Assembly: GCF_963678635.1 (NCBI RefSeq)
Contig: NC_087068.1
Location: 47,755,785 to 47,819,784 of the forward strand
Source: Symsagittifera roscoffensis
Lineage: Eukaryota > Xenacoelomorpha > Acoela > Convolutidae
Reading direction: 5' to 3'
DNA length: 64,000 nt
A program made the translations under genes and the position numbers. Positions within the stretch are counted from its first letter, which is position 1; every line of letters begins with the position of its first letter. This document shows positions 34,255 through 45,790 of the stretch, piece after piece. The notes beneath the pieces are model-generated. The model saw only the letters and a list, made by a program, of their open reading frames with translations, was not told where the DNA came from and searched no databases.

Positions 34255-34556
34255 ACGTTTGGCTTGAGCAAAAATCCCAGAAATATGAATCCAAATTAAT
34301 TAGGCAGATATAGCTGACGCAGTGGTGAAGATACATGCAATGAAATATCCAAAGCCCAAGCAGGAAGAGCCATACACAATTTCAAAAAATCCAGAAGAAA
34401 ACTTCTGAGCCGACCGTCGAAAATCTTTTTAACTTACGAGCTATGAAAAGTTTTGAGCTTCCGATTCCTTACTCCCCCACAACATAAACACAAAAATATG
34501 TTTTTGCCCTTTAAACGACGCATTTAGAGGCAACCTTAATTAGAAGCATTTAGAGA

Positions 34557-36279
34557 CACTTAATCGGTTCTTTCAGTGTAAAAACAAATGGAACTTCATA
34601 AATCAGAGGAAAATCAAGCTCAACTTGAAGGAAATTGAATAGCCAAACGATTGGAATGAAACCAAGCAGTTAGAGAAAGTTAACATTTGCACGCAATTAA
34701 CCGAAGTTAAAATAATCTGGAAAACATTGACTTGATATAAAGCTATGGGTCTATCAGATATTTATACTCGTCTACCTTCACGTTTCTTTGGCTCCACAAA
34801 AAATATTTTTTCGACCAGAGGTTTATGCTGACAAGTGCGAAAAACACAGGCGGAAATCGCAACTTGTATGGCGAGGGAGATTCTTTGCCACAGAAAACTA
34901 CAAGTCTAGGTGGCTCGTTACACAAGCTCATCCTCTTTCAGAGCTAAACTTGCTAAGTCTTAGTTTTATAGCAGGTGAAACCCTCAACTTCGAAGAACAA
35001 TAGTCAAAAAAGATATCCATCGCTAATAAAGACTTCAAGAAATTAAATATCCTCTGAGTTTTAATTTCTTCCCAAGTTCAAGCTCAAGTTTCTTTAATCT
35101 CTTTTGTTAAAAAAGGCAAGTTATGTTCATCAATAGCGAAAGGTCGGTAGGCGCATTGGGAATCGTGACTGACTCCTACTTTGCCAAGAGGATTGCAGTT
35201 TACAGGTTTCCCCGGGAAATGAAAAATTGTCATTTGTCCAGTTTGCTCAGCTGGGCTAGTTTCAGCAAAAAAAAACCTGTCAATTATAAAAGAGTCCTAA
35301 AACTCGAAGAAATTTCGGGTCATATAAAACTGATCAGTCAGTTTCTTCAGGCTCAAAACAGAGATAGATGTAGCTAGAACAACAACAACCTACCCAACAA
35401 TAAATAAAGAGAGCAAAATCAATGACATCACAAGAACTTATTGTTGGGTAGTTGTTGTTGTTCTAGCTACATTTATCTCTGTTTTGAGCATGAAGAAACT
35501 GACTGATCAGTTTTATATGAACCTAAATTTCTTCGAGTTTTAGGACTGTTTTATAATTGACAGGTTTTTTTGCTGAAACTAGCCCAGCTGAGCAAAATGG
35601 ACAAATGACAATTTTTCATTTCCCGGGGAAACCTATAAACTGCATTCCTCTTGGCAAAGTAGGAGTCAGTCACGATTCCCAATGCGCCAACCGACCTTTC
35701 GCTATTAAAGAACATAAATTGCCTTTTTTAACAAAAGAGATTAAAGAAACTTGAGCTTGAACTTGGGAAGAAATTAAAACTCAGAGGATATTTAATTTCT
35801 TGAAATCTTTATTAGCGATGAATATCTTTTTCGACTATTGTTCTTCGAAGTTGAGGGTTTCACCTGCTATAAAACTAAGACTTAGCAAGTTAAGCTCTGA
35901 AAGAGGATGAGCTTGTGTAACGAGCCACTTAGACTTGTAGTTTTCTGTGGCAAAGAATCTCCCTCGCCATACAAGTTGCGATTTCCGCCTGTGTTTTTTG
36001 CACTTGTCAGCATAAACCTCTGGTCGAAAATTTTTTTTTGTGGAGCCAAAGAAACGTGAAGGTAGACGAGTATAAATTTCTGATAGACCCATAGCTTTAT
36101 ATCAAGTCAATGTTTTCCAGATTAATTTAACTTCGGTTAATTGCGTGCAAATGTTAACTTTTTCTAACTGCTTGGTTTCATTCCAATCGTTTGGCTATTC
36201 AATTCCCTTCAAGTTGAGCTTGATTTTCCTCTGATTTATGAAGTTCCATTTGTTTTTAGACTGAAAGAACCGATTAAGT
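34557..36279. repeat. 1.7-kb palindrome H0 (arms about 840-855 bp)
   Basis: The left arm (34557-35403) is the reverse complement of 35438-36279 with few differences. The outer end is ACACTTAATCGGTTCTTTCAG and its complement; the inner end is AACAACAACCTACCCAACAATAA. The unpaired loop is 35404-35437. The arms carry no recognisable gene. Right-arm sequence recurs at about 42853-43690, 47206-47690 and 49190-49720. Confidence 0.95.
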
Positions 36280-38342
36280 GTAAAAGCAAGATTATTTCAA
36301 CCAAAAATACGTTAACCGACATGATTCATGGCTGATTCATTAAAGGAAGGAGCAAAAATTAGGTTACATTTTGCTTTTCCTGCTCAAAAAAACTTGGGTA
36401 GTTTTTTGTAATTGTACGGCCAAAAGTGCTTGCATTTTCGAATAGATGTGTGATTTTGATCAGCAAATTTCTTAAAGTTAAGATATTGAATCTCTCTTAC
36501 CTGAAGACAGCAAATTGGCTTAGATTGCCATCTCAAAAACGTCAAAATTTGGAACCCAAAGATAAAAATAATTGAACCGCTACGCGCAATCGAAGAAAAT
36601 AGTTTGAAAGCCTTCCGGAGAGTTTCCTGCCAACAGGGAAAACAATCAACGATACTGTTACCAGACGATCACGTCTTACTGGGTTGCTTTGACATAGATC
36701 AGAAGTAACGATATGATCTATTCTTCTAACAACCGTTGACCAGCATGTCTGTCCAATGACGACAAGCTTGGTCTCCAAAAAGGTGATAAAATTGAATACA
36801 AAACCGGGCGCCCACACTAGTGTTACCCATACTGGAGAAATTGTAACCCAAGGTCCAATCAAGGTGGTGTCGAAAATGGCTTCTTGGAGGAACGATCGAC
36901 TTCTGGACGGCTTGAAAATGAATGAGCTGGCATCACTGTCCAATACGAGTATTGGCGCCAGAAACTTGAAGAAGACGATGTGTTGGAGATTCAACATGAG
37001 ATTGAGCCGCTGCTTAAATTGAGAAAACCTGGAGAACCTGGACAACAAATAGAGGAATCTGAAAAGCTAACGGCCAGTCTACCCAATTTAACAGACAAAT
37101 TGGATAGTGACCTGGGTGAAAACTGCTGTCATCGTTTCAATCGATTAAACGAAGACAAAGAGGAAAAGGTAAATATATACCTCTGCTCGCTCGGAGGAGC
37201 CGGTAGGAGTTAAAGTTGAAGCGATTTGAGCAAATAATGAACAAACTGGAATCGAAGATGGACACAAGTGAGGTCATAATGCAAGATCTAGCTACACTTG
37301 CCTTTAAAAAGGCGAAGAGCCAGAGCTACTGTATGATGGTGTGCAGGGTCAAGTTAATATATTGGCTCTTGGAGGCTCCATTGATGCACACAAAATTTGG
37401 CTACTGGCAACGAACATTTGGACGTTAGAGGAACTGAGTACACAATGCATAGACTCCAAGAGAACAGCCAAGGAAACTTCTAGATTCCGTGGGCGAATTG
37501 ACCCGGTTAAAACAGATTTCTAAAGAAGCGACAAGACAAATCTGAGGCAGAGGTAGACGGAGAAATTGTAAAAAGAAATTATCTACCTGGTGAATCAGAA
37601 AGGCAGATACATTGAAAAAACTCGATATTCCAGGCTTCAGCAAAAACACGGAGCTGAAACTCTTTGTAACTTCAACGTTTCGGTAAATTCAAATCGGCGC
37701 CTGATAATTTACTGCGGTAAATAGGTATTTAGGACAAAATTTAAGCAATAGTTTGGCCTATCTGTGTATCTGCGCTTAAGATTACGATGGATAATTTGCT
37801 GGCAGATAACTTGGATAGACGAATCATGAAATTGGACCGCCTGGAAATTATCTTACGTCCGCTGAACCAGCGAGAAGTGGAGACGATTTTCCAAACTCTT
37901 TTCGATGTATAACATCGTGTTTCTCATGTTCGTTACAAAAGCTGGTTCGGCAGAACTGGTTTTTTTCTCAGCTAAACTAAAGCTGGTTCGAAGTAAATAA
38001 GTCGGTAGTTTAAAAAGTTTTTGTTTCGATGACTTCAAGAACATTGCAATTCATTGCTCGTATATCAGCTTCTTTGAGTTTTGATGATTTTTGTAAACTA
38101 CTTCGATTTTCGTGAGCATGTTTTGGCACGTGAATTGAAAACCTACATGTCAAAGTAAATTTTACTGAACCGAGATTCCCATAATCTATTGGCTTTATTA
38201 TCGAATCTTGCTTCATCAACAGTGCTAGGAGTTTTGTAGGTAGAGGCTTCTCCCTCGAGTGGTTGAAGATGCGCTCACCACATTTGCATTACTGCGGGAG
38301 GTTACTTGGTTCCCATCCATATTTCAGTGCAAATCTGTCTGT
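36280..38342 (+). repeat. Linker plus unit B, copy 1 (truncated at its right end)
   Basis: The linker (36280-36548) joins the palindrome to unit B (about 36549-38342). Unit B encodes small plus-strand ORFs that recur in other copies: one ends in a charged, Cys-containing segment and one contains VNILALGGSIDAHKIW. On the minus strand it ends in part of a retroelement tail (38010-38219). The unit stops abruptly at GCAAATCTGTCT, where element A2 begins. Function of the ORFs unknown; all are interrupted. Confidence 0.9.
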
Positions 38343-40024
38343 ATGAGCGAAAGGTAAAAAGATTCAAGTGATTCTGTTAACCCGAAAAAGTCTTTATTCC
38401 GGTTTGATAACACTTGCTAATCGCAAGCGTAAAAAACGGTAAATAATCAATCATTTGACAGTTCCGAGGGCGAAAACTTTAGATTTCTTAGAGGCCGCTA
38501 AAGCAGGAAAGCCGTTGTCTCCATTGAACCCACTGTCTCAGATTTGAGAGATAAGTTTTTGAGAAAAGTCAACAAAATTTAAAAAAAACAGTCAAAAATC
38601 AAAAATTGGACTTTTCTGGGGACTATAATATTAAGTGTAAGAAAAACTGTTGGTCGCTTATACAATTCCATTTGATCTGACCTGAAAGCTTTTCAAATCC
38701 GTTTTAACCTTTGAAATCAAAATCTCAATTTGAGAAAACGAAAAAAAATCAACATTATGGGTCAAATATTGCTACCACTTTTTCGAAAGACATGAGAGTG
38801 GGCGGCCTTTCCATTGATACCAGTTTTTTGGAAATCGGTAGAAAAAAACCCAACGCCATACATTTCCATAAAACCTGCTATTATCAAACAAGAGTTCTAG
38901 GCCAACAGGCCAAGCAAGACGCTGGAATTTTAAATAAGCAACAAAAAAACTTAGGAGGCGCAAATAAAGCCAACAACCTTTGAGCAGACATCAGTTGAGC
39001 CAAAAAAAGATGATTGAATAAAAAAAAATGTAAAAAGTTTGAAGCCTACCTTGAAACTACAATAAACAACACTTGCAACTACCCTGATATTTGCCTGCAG
39101 CAAAACAAAAACTGAAAAAAAACAAGGTCCGATTGTGATTCAAACCTTGGACCTTAGGGTACAAAGGCGACGGCGCTGCCTCTAGCGCAAGTGCGAAGGA
39201 ATCTGAATTTAAATTGAAAAATTGTAACAAAAACTGTTTACTTTAAAAAAGTCTAGTTCCCAATTACAAGACACTTGCTTTCGCAAGTGAAACGAGTTAT
39301 TGGCAAACTTGCAAAAAAATCGGCCTTTTTCAAAAATGTGTTTCAATTTCATATCTAGTTATCATTGAATATTATTTATATATTTTATAGCTTATCAAAT
39401 AATTCAACAAAGCGGAGAAGCTGCATTTGGCTAACACAAGAAGAAAAGCGCCCAAATTAGCTTTAAGAATTTACTAAAAACAAAATAACGTTAATGATAA
39501 AAACAATTAGAGCAGCTTTTTCGAGACTATGAGATTCGAACCACAAATCTCTCCCATACCAATTATTTACTTGCTTTAACACTTAAACCAATTGTACTCA
39601 GCTTCTATAAATTTCACACATGATTCATTCTAAGATACCAGCTGGCAAAGTGCGCGATCTAAAAAACGCCAGAAAACCCAAGCATATTACCTCAAAAGAA
39701 CTTGGTCTAATGCGGGATTCAAACAGAGGACCTGCAGATTAGGAATAATTTAGCACCATCGCTAATTATCAACTGCTCTATTACGTTTGGCTTGAGCAAA
39801 AATCCCAGAAATATGAATCCAAATTAATTAGGCAGATATAGCTGACGCAGTGGTGAAGATACATGCAATGAAATATCCAAAGCCCAAGCAGGAAGAGCCA
39901 TACACAATTTCAAAAAATCCAGAAGAAAACTTCTGAGCCGACCGTCGAAAATCTTTTTAACTTACGAGCTATGAAAAGTTTTGAGCTTCCGATTCCTTAC
40001 TCCCCCACAACATAAACACAAAAG
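38343..40024 (+). repeat. Element A, copy 2 (1.68-kb direct repeat)
   Basis: Duplicate of 32813-34495, offset by about 5530 bp, same orientation. It abuts truncated unit B on the left. The missing remainder of B does not reappear on its right, so the junction is a rearrangement and not a clean insertion. Confidence 0.95.
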
Positions 40025-41040
40025 AACATAAACACACTTTGAAAAGAAAGCCAAAAAAAATAAGCGAAAAACAATTGTCCGGCAATTCAACTTTTCCAAG
40101 AGTTTGTTTTTCATTTCAGAAAAACAGTCTTTTCATAAAAATTAAAAATTTGGTTCGATGCCGAATCTCTGATAATCCAATAACTGTCGCTAAATGCCAA
40201 GTAGAACTTCACGAAGAGAAAAATGTTTTCTTACTGACTTCACTATTAAGAAAGGTTCATAAATTTTTCAGAAAAATTTGGTGGCTACATTTTTCCGTTT
40301 TTGATAGTTCATTTATATAACAGAGAAAAATTCGTCGGAACATGCAAAATTGAAATAAAAAGAGAAAAGACTTTGGTATCATGATTAGTATTTATGCAAA
40401 TCGAATCCGCAAACTGCTTATCATAAAATCAATTACTAATCCTTTTCAAGATTTCAGCAACAACAAGCATATACAGCTAGGAAACTTTGATAAATAAATG
40501 AAAATTCCACCGAGAAATCAAATTTATGACTGAAAAAATAATAATACAATTTCAAACGTAACGGTTCCTGTCATAAACGATAAAAAATCTTCAAAGCTAT
40601 ATCGAGCTTGACACTACTTGCTATACAACAGAAATAAAAATTTCAGCTAGCCGACAGAAAAACTAGACGAAAGCCACTAAGGCGAAACAGCAGTTTGAAA
40701 AAAAATGTCGAAAAAAGATCTACCATAATTTCAACTTGCTTGCCTTAATTTGTCAAACAATTGCTCGAAGAAAGCGAGTGTTGAAATAGTACTTAAAAAC
40801 TATTTACGAATCGGTGAAAACGTCGATAAAACTTGGATAGACGACCGTTGAGAGGGGAAAAACTTGAGAATTAAGCATGCCACCTTGAACACAAATCCAA
40901 ATCGATCAAAATTTAATTAACAGGCATGCTCAACATATATCTACGGGCCAGATAAGCCATCTGCTGCCCTAAATGCTTTACTGATTTTGTTTAACAAATT
41001 GTTTGCCTGAAAAAAGTATAGTCCGATTTGCTAAAGCTTA
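40025..41040. other. Single-copy-looking gene-free stretch
   Basis: A 93-codon plus-strand ORF (40039-40320) is unrecognised. Near 40595-40635 a degenerate M1 relative is present on the minus strand (TGTATAGCAAGTAGTGTCAAGCTC). Nothing else was identified. Confidence 0.4.
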
Positions 41041-42065
41041 CCTGTTGACGCGCAATAAAATATTAGACATAGCCAACGACATAATGCAGACGACATAACC
41101 CTCACAACACTAGGGCCTAACATTAACATCATAGCAGATAACAAGAATCGATACCTTAACAGCCTCAATACCTGGCTAACATGCAGAAACCTATCACTAT
41201 CCTAAGATAAGTCAACAACATCAATATTCTCAACCTAGACCAAACAATTCAATTTAAAACCAAAGTTTATGAATGAAGGAACTACCCTCCCCACCCCAAA
41301 ATTCTAGGACTAACATTTTAAAAGTAAAATTAAGTAACATTAAGGCAATTGGAAGGAGTTTCCTGAACTATGCAGCTCCAATTTGGACCCCACACTTAGT
41401 TACACCAACTGGCAACAATTTCAATTAAAACAGAACGCTCTTAGATTAACAACGGGATGCTTAAGAATGAGTGTCATAACACGTTTACCTGACGAGACTA
41501 AAATTCTACCGGTTGAAAAAGACAATGAAATGCTTTCTAAATAGTCTCTTTTTGGGTGCTACCACGAGCACAGAGCTGACCACCACACTGTTAACAATAA
41601 AGGTTTTAACCGGAACATCAGACCTACCCTCGTACGTAAGTTCAAACCTGACATTGAACATTTGCTTAGCGAAAACCGGGAGAACAACTAGGCTTGAATC
41701 TGGATAAAAAACCTTCACACTACCGAAACACAAAACTAAAAACCCTCACACAACAAAGTACAGAACTTTCTTAATGAAAAGTCCAAGCTACTTGGTAGAA
41801 TACTTCCATTTTATCACCAAATGAAAGCAAAATTGACCGGAAAACAGATGTACAGTCACAATTGCGATGTTGACATTGAACTGAACTTGCCAGCTACCAC
41901 CACCGGCTAAAAACAATCTATCCGACATCTGCCCCAGTTGCTACAAAGGAATACACACCACCGACCATCTGTTTAACTACCGGCTACACTCAACCTCACT
42001 TAGCAAAGAGAGCTTATGGGAGACTCTCGAAGAAGCTGCCAAACATCTGCAGCTCATCACATAAC
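41040..42065 (+). pseudogene. Non-LTR retrotransposon reverse-transcriptase relic
   Basis: Fragments in shifting frames match LINE reverse transcriptases of animals. An ADDIT catalytic-box remnant starts at about 41086. NYAAPIW and NALRLTTGC segments lie at about 41373-41460, and TKILPVEKDNEML follows. A C-terminal zinc-type stretch (CPSCYK then DHLFNY) lies at about 41929-41980, followed by an SLWETLEEAAKHL tail. Many stops and frameshifts show long decay. The 5' part of the element is absent. Confidence 0.75.
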
Positions 42066-42187
42066 CCCACGTAATGAGTTTTTCTCGGTTCTCCCCACTT
42101 ATTAAAACTGCCTGCTTGAACCGGGCATGGAGTTTCACTGGGTTCTCCGAACGCCGAAAATATTGGCCCCTCCAACGGGTTTCCAAA

Positions 42188-42451
42188 CCAAATCAGAACC
42201 TCCCTCTTGATTGTGCTATTTAGAGGGAAGGTGCCGAGACCAGCACAAAAACGTTTCCACTGGAAAAGGAGGTTTTCCTTCTAAGCCGGTTTTGCCACAA
42301 GAGACCCTGGAAGAACACAGCAGTTCTCCCAGGGTCTCTTGTGGCAAAACCGGCTTAGAAGGGGAACCTCCTTTTCCAGTGAAAACGTTTTTGTGCTGGT
42401 CTCGGCACCTTCCCTCTAAATAGCACAATCAAGAGGGAGGTTTTGATTTGG
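42188..42451. repeat. Hairpin H1, 264-bp near-perfect palindrome
   Basis: Symmetric about 42319.5 with no indels and very few mismatches; 6-nt loop ACAGCA. The inner stem GAGACCCTGGAAGAAC is shared with H2. The ORFs on both strands are mirror images caused by the palindrome. Confidence 0.95.
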
Positions 42452-42467
42452 CTACAAGAGGGAGGTT

Positions 42468-42797
42468 TTGTTCTAGCTACATCTTTCTCTGTTTTGAGCC
42501 TCTGATTGATTGGGAGAGATCGTTTATGTTTGAGGGAGAGAGAGAGAGAGTAAGGGAAATTTTGATCGCAATCGTGTCTGATCATGCTGGTTTTGTCTTG
42601 TTAAATCTATCAAGAGACCCTGGAAGAACACAGCAGTTCTTCCAGGGTCTCTTGATAGATTTAACAAGACAAAACCAGCATGATCAGACACGATTGCGAT
42701 CAAAATTTCCCTTACTCTCTCTCTCTCTCCCTCAAACATAAACGATCTCTCCCAATCAATCAGAGGCTCAAAACAGAGAAAGATGTAGCTAGAACAA
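42468..42797. repeat. Hairpin H2, 330-bp near-perfect palindrome
   Basis: Symmetric about 42632.5, no indels, with the same ACAGCA loop and the same inner stem as H1. Arms contain a (GA)n tract. The outer end TTGTTCTAGCTACATCT is the inner-arm sequence of palindromes H0 and H3. Confidence 0.95.
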
Positions 42798-42907
42798 CAA
42801 CAACCTACCCAACAATAAGTTCTTGTAATGTCATTGATTTTGCTCTCGTAATTTATTGTTGGGTAGGTTGTTGTTGTTCTAGCCACATCTATCTCTGTTT
42901 TGAGCCT
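42764..42907. repeat. Hairpin H3 overlapping H2, with inverted loop relative to H0
   Basis: Left arm 42764-42818 and right arm 42853-42907 pair. The left arm is also the right arm of H2. The 34-nt loop matches the reverse complement of the H0 loop (35404-35437), whereas the flanking arms are the same. Confidence 0.95.
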
Positions 42908-43959
42908 GAAGAAACTGACTGATCAGTTTTATATGACCCTAAATTTCTTCGAGTTTTAGGACTCTTTTATAATTGACAGGTTTTTTTTGCTGAAGCTAGC
43001 CCAGCTGAGCAAACTGGACAAATGACAATTTTTCATTTCCCGGGGAAACCTATAAACTGCATTCCTCTTGGCAAAGTAGGAGTCAGTCACGATTCCCAAT
43101 GCGCCTACCGACCTTTCGCTATTAAAGAACATCACTTGCCTTTTTTAACAAAAGAGATTAAAGAAACTTGAGCTTGAACTTGGGAAGAAATTAAAACTCA
43201 GAGATTTTTTAATTTTCTTGAAGTCTTTATTAGCGATGGATATCTTTTTCGACTAAAGGTCTTCGAAGTTGAGGGTTTCACCTGCTATAAAACTAAGACT
43301 TAGCAAGTTAAGCTCTGAAAGATGATGAGCTTGTGTAACGAGCCACCTAGACTTGTAGTTTTCTGTGGCAAAGAATCTCCCTCGCCATACAAGTTGCGAT
43401 TTCCGCCTGTGTTTTTCGCACTTGTCAGCATAAACCTCTGGTCGAAAAAAAAATATTTGTGGAGCCAAAGAAACGTGAAGGTAGACGAGTACAAATATCT
43501 GATAGACCCATAGCTTTATATCAAGTCAATGTTTTCCAGATTATTTTAACTTCGATTAGTTGCATGCAAATGTTAACTTTCTCTAACTGCTTGGTTTCAT
43601 TCCAATCGTTTGGCTATTCAATTTCCTTCAAGTTGAGCTTGATTTTCCTCTGATTTATGAAGTTCCAATTGTTTTTAGACTGAAAGAACCGATTAAGTGT
43701 AAAAGCAAGATTATTTCAATCAAAAATACGTTAACCGACATGGTTCATGGCTTATTCATTGAAGGAAGGAGCAAAAACTAGGTTACATTTTGCTTTTCCT
43801 GCTCAAAAAAAAATTTGGGTAGTTTTTTGTAATTGTACGGCCCAAAGTGCTTGCAATTTCGAATAGATGTGTGATTTTGATCAGCAAATTTCTTAAACTT
43901 AAGATATTGAATCTCTCTTACCTGAAGACAGCAAATTGGTTTAGATTGCCATCTCAAAA
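42853..43959 (+). repeat. Copy of palindrome right arm plus linker
   Basis: Repeats 35438-36279 and the linker 36280-36548 in direct orientation and leads into unit B copy 2. The matching left arm is missing and H1/H2 occupy its place. Confidence 0.9.
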
Positions 43960-45047
43960 ACGTCAAAATACCCAAAGATAAAAAAAATTGAACCTGGAGA
44001 ACCTGGAAAACAAATAGAGGAATCCGAAAAACTAACGGCCAGTCTACCAAATTTAAGATGAATTGGATAGTGACCTGGGTGAAAACTACTGCCATCGTTT
44101 CAATCGATTAAACGAAGACAAAGAGGAAAAGGTAAATATATACCTCTGCTCGCTCGGAGGAGCCGGTAGGAGTTAAAGTTGAAGCGATTTGAGCAAATGA
44201 TGAACAAACTGGAATCGAAGATGGACACAAGTGAGGTCATAATGCAAGATCTAGCTACACTGGCTTTTAAAAAGGCGAAGAGCCAGAGCTACTGTATGAT
44301 GGTGTGCAGGGTCAAGTGAATATATTGGCTCTTGGAGGCTCCATTGATGCACACAAAATTTGGCTACTGGCAACGAACATTTGGACGTTAGAGGAACTGA
44401 GTACACAATGCATAGACTCCAAGAGAACAGCCAAGGAAACTTCTAGATTCCGTGGGCGAATTGACCCGGTTAAAACAGATTTCTAAAGAAGCGACAAGAC
44501 AAATCTGAGGCAGAGGTAGACGGAGAAATTGTAAAAAGAAATTATCTACCTGGTGAATCAGGAAGGCAGATACATTAAAAAAACTCGATGTCCCAGGCTT
44601 CAGCAAAAACACGGAGCTGAAGCTCTTTGTAAATTCAACGTTTCGGTAAATTCAAATAGGCGCCTGATAATTTACTGCGGTAAATAGGTATTTAGGACAA
44701 AATTTAAGCAATAATTTAGGCTATCTGTGTATCTGCGCTTAAGATTACGATGGATAACTTGCTGGCAGATAACTTGGATAGACGAATCATGAATTTGGAT
44801 CGCCTGGAAATTATCTTACGTCCGCTGAACCAGCGAGAAGTGGAGACGATTTTGCAAACTCTTTTCGATGTATAACATCGTGTTTCTCATGTTCGTTACA
44901 GAAGCTGGTTCGGCAGAACTGGTTTTTTTCTCAGCTAAACTAAAGCTGGTTCGAAGTAAATAAGTCGGTAGTTTAAAAATTTATTGTTTCGATGACTTCA
45001 AAAACATTGCAATTCATTGCTCGTATATCAGCTTCTTTGAGTTTTGA

Positions 45048-45395
45048 TTATTTTTGTAAACTACTTCGATTTTCGTGAGCATGTTTTGGCACGTGAATTG
45101 AAAACCTACATGTCAAAGTAAATTTTACTGAGCCGAGATTCCCATAATCTATTGGCTTTATTATCGAATCTTGCTTCATCAACAGTGCTAGGAGTTTTGT
45201 AAGTAAAGGCTTCTCCCTCGAGTGGTTGAAGATGCGCTCACCACATTTGCATTTCTGCGGGAGGTTACTTGGTTCCCATCCATATTTCAGTGCAAATCTG
45301 TCTCGGAACTCCGCCTTTGTTAAACAGACATTAAACCCATCCAGCGGTAATGCGTTGAGCCAGCTGGATGAACATTTTTCTGATGCTAATTTCAA
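45048..45395 (-). pseudogene. Antisense retroelement C-terminal tail in unit B
   Basis: The minus-strand ORF carries SSSWLNALPL, KAEFRDRFALKYGW and CKCGERIFNHS. This is the pattern of a conserved tail downstream of reverse transcriptase in many animal retroelements (SSWL..LPL, F.D.L.LRY, C.CG). Sequence further downstream no longer resembles it. More of the same frame lies upstream, at about 45480-45610. It is a fragment without catalytic core. Confidence 0.55.
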
Positions 45396-45744
45396 TGAGT
45401 ATTCTCCCTTTTCTGAAAGACTTCATACATCGACTAATTTTTACAAATTTTTTTAGTTCTTAGTTGTGAATAACATTTTGAATTCGGCTCAACTTTTGGC
45501 CTTCTGATTCTTTCTCGCCAAGGCTGCAGCTCGGTTCATGATTTTGACCGCTTTTAAAACGTTGGTGATTCTGTTGCTCGATGCGTTTTCTTTAAATTGA
45601 ATAGGCTTCGTGACAAATCTTTGAAATTTTAGTAGATGTAATTTTTTCGATAGATTTTGTATATTTCTTCGATTTTGTTTCTAATTTGTCTAAACTTCTA
45701 TCTGCTAATCTACAGTTTTATGTTTTAACTGTATCGTATTTGTT

Positions 45745-45761
45745 GCGCAGCTCCGCTGTGC
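45745..45761 (+). repeat. Dispersed hairpin motif M1 copy with compensatory change
   Basis: GCGCAGC-TCC-GCTGTGC: the arm substitution A to C is matched by T to G in the other arm relative to GCGAAGC/GCTTCGC. Context CTGTATCGTATTTGTT precedes and ATCTGTATG follows. Confidence 0.7.
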
Positions 45762-45790
45762 ATCTGTATGATAAAAAATTTTCATATTAT

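Larger units (their letters stand above)
32813..34495 (+). repeat. Element A, copy 1 (1.68-kb direct repeat)
   Basis: Almost base-for-base the same as 38343-40024, differing by scattered single bases and poly-A length. It contains an M2 hairpin at its left edge, another at 33713-33765, and three tRNA-like modules on the minus strand. No coding capacity is supported; the ORFs in it are duplicated non-coding frames. Confidence 0.95.
43960..45790 (+). repeat. Unit B, copy 2 (internally deleted, complete 3' half)
   Basis: Same order as copy 1 but about 0.45 kb of the 5' part is missing at about 43993. The 3' half is complete, with the antisense retroelement tail and, near the end, an M1 hairpin at 45745-45761 (GCGCAGC-TCC-GCTGTGC). 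Confidence 0.9.

Noticed and set aside
42211..42922. Several 70-120-codon ORFs on both strands
   Set aside because: They are mirror images produced by the H1-H3 palindromes; identical peptides appear on opposite strands.
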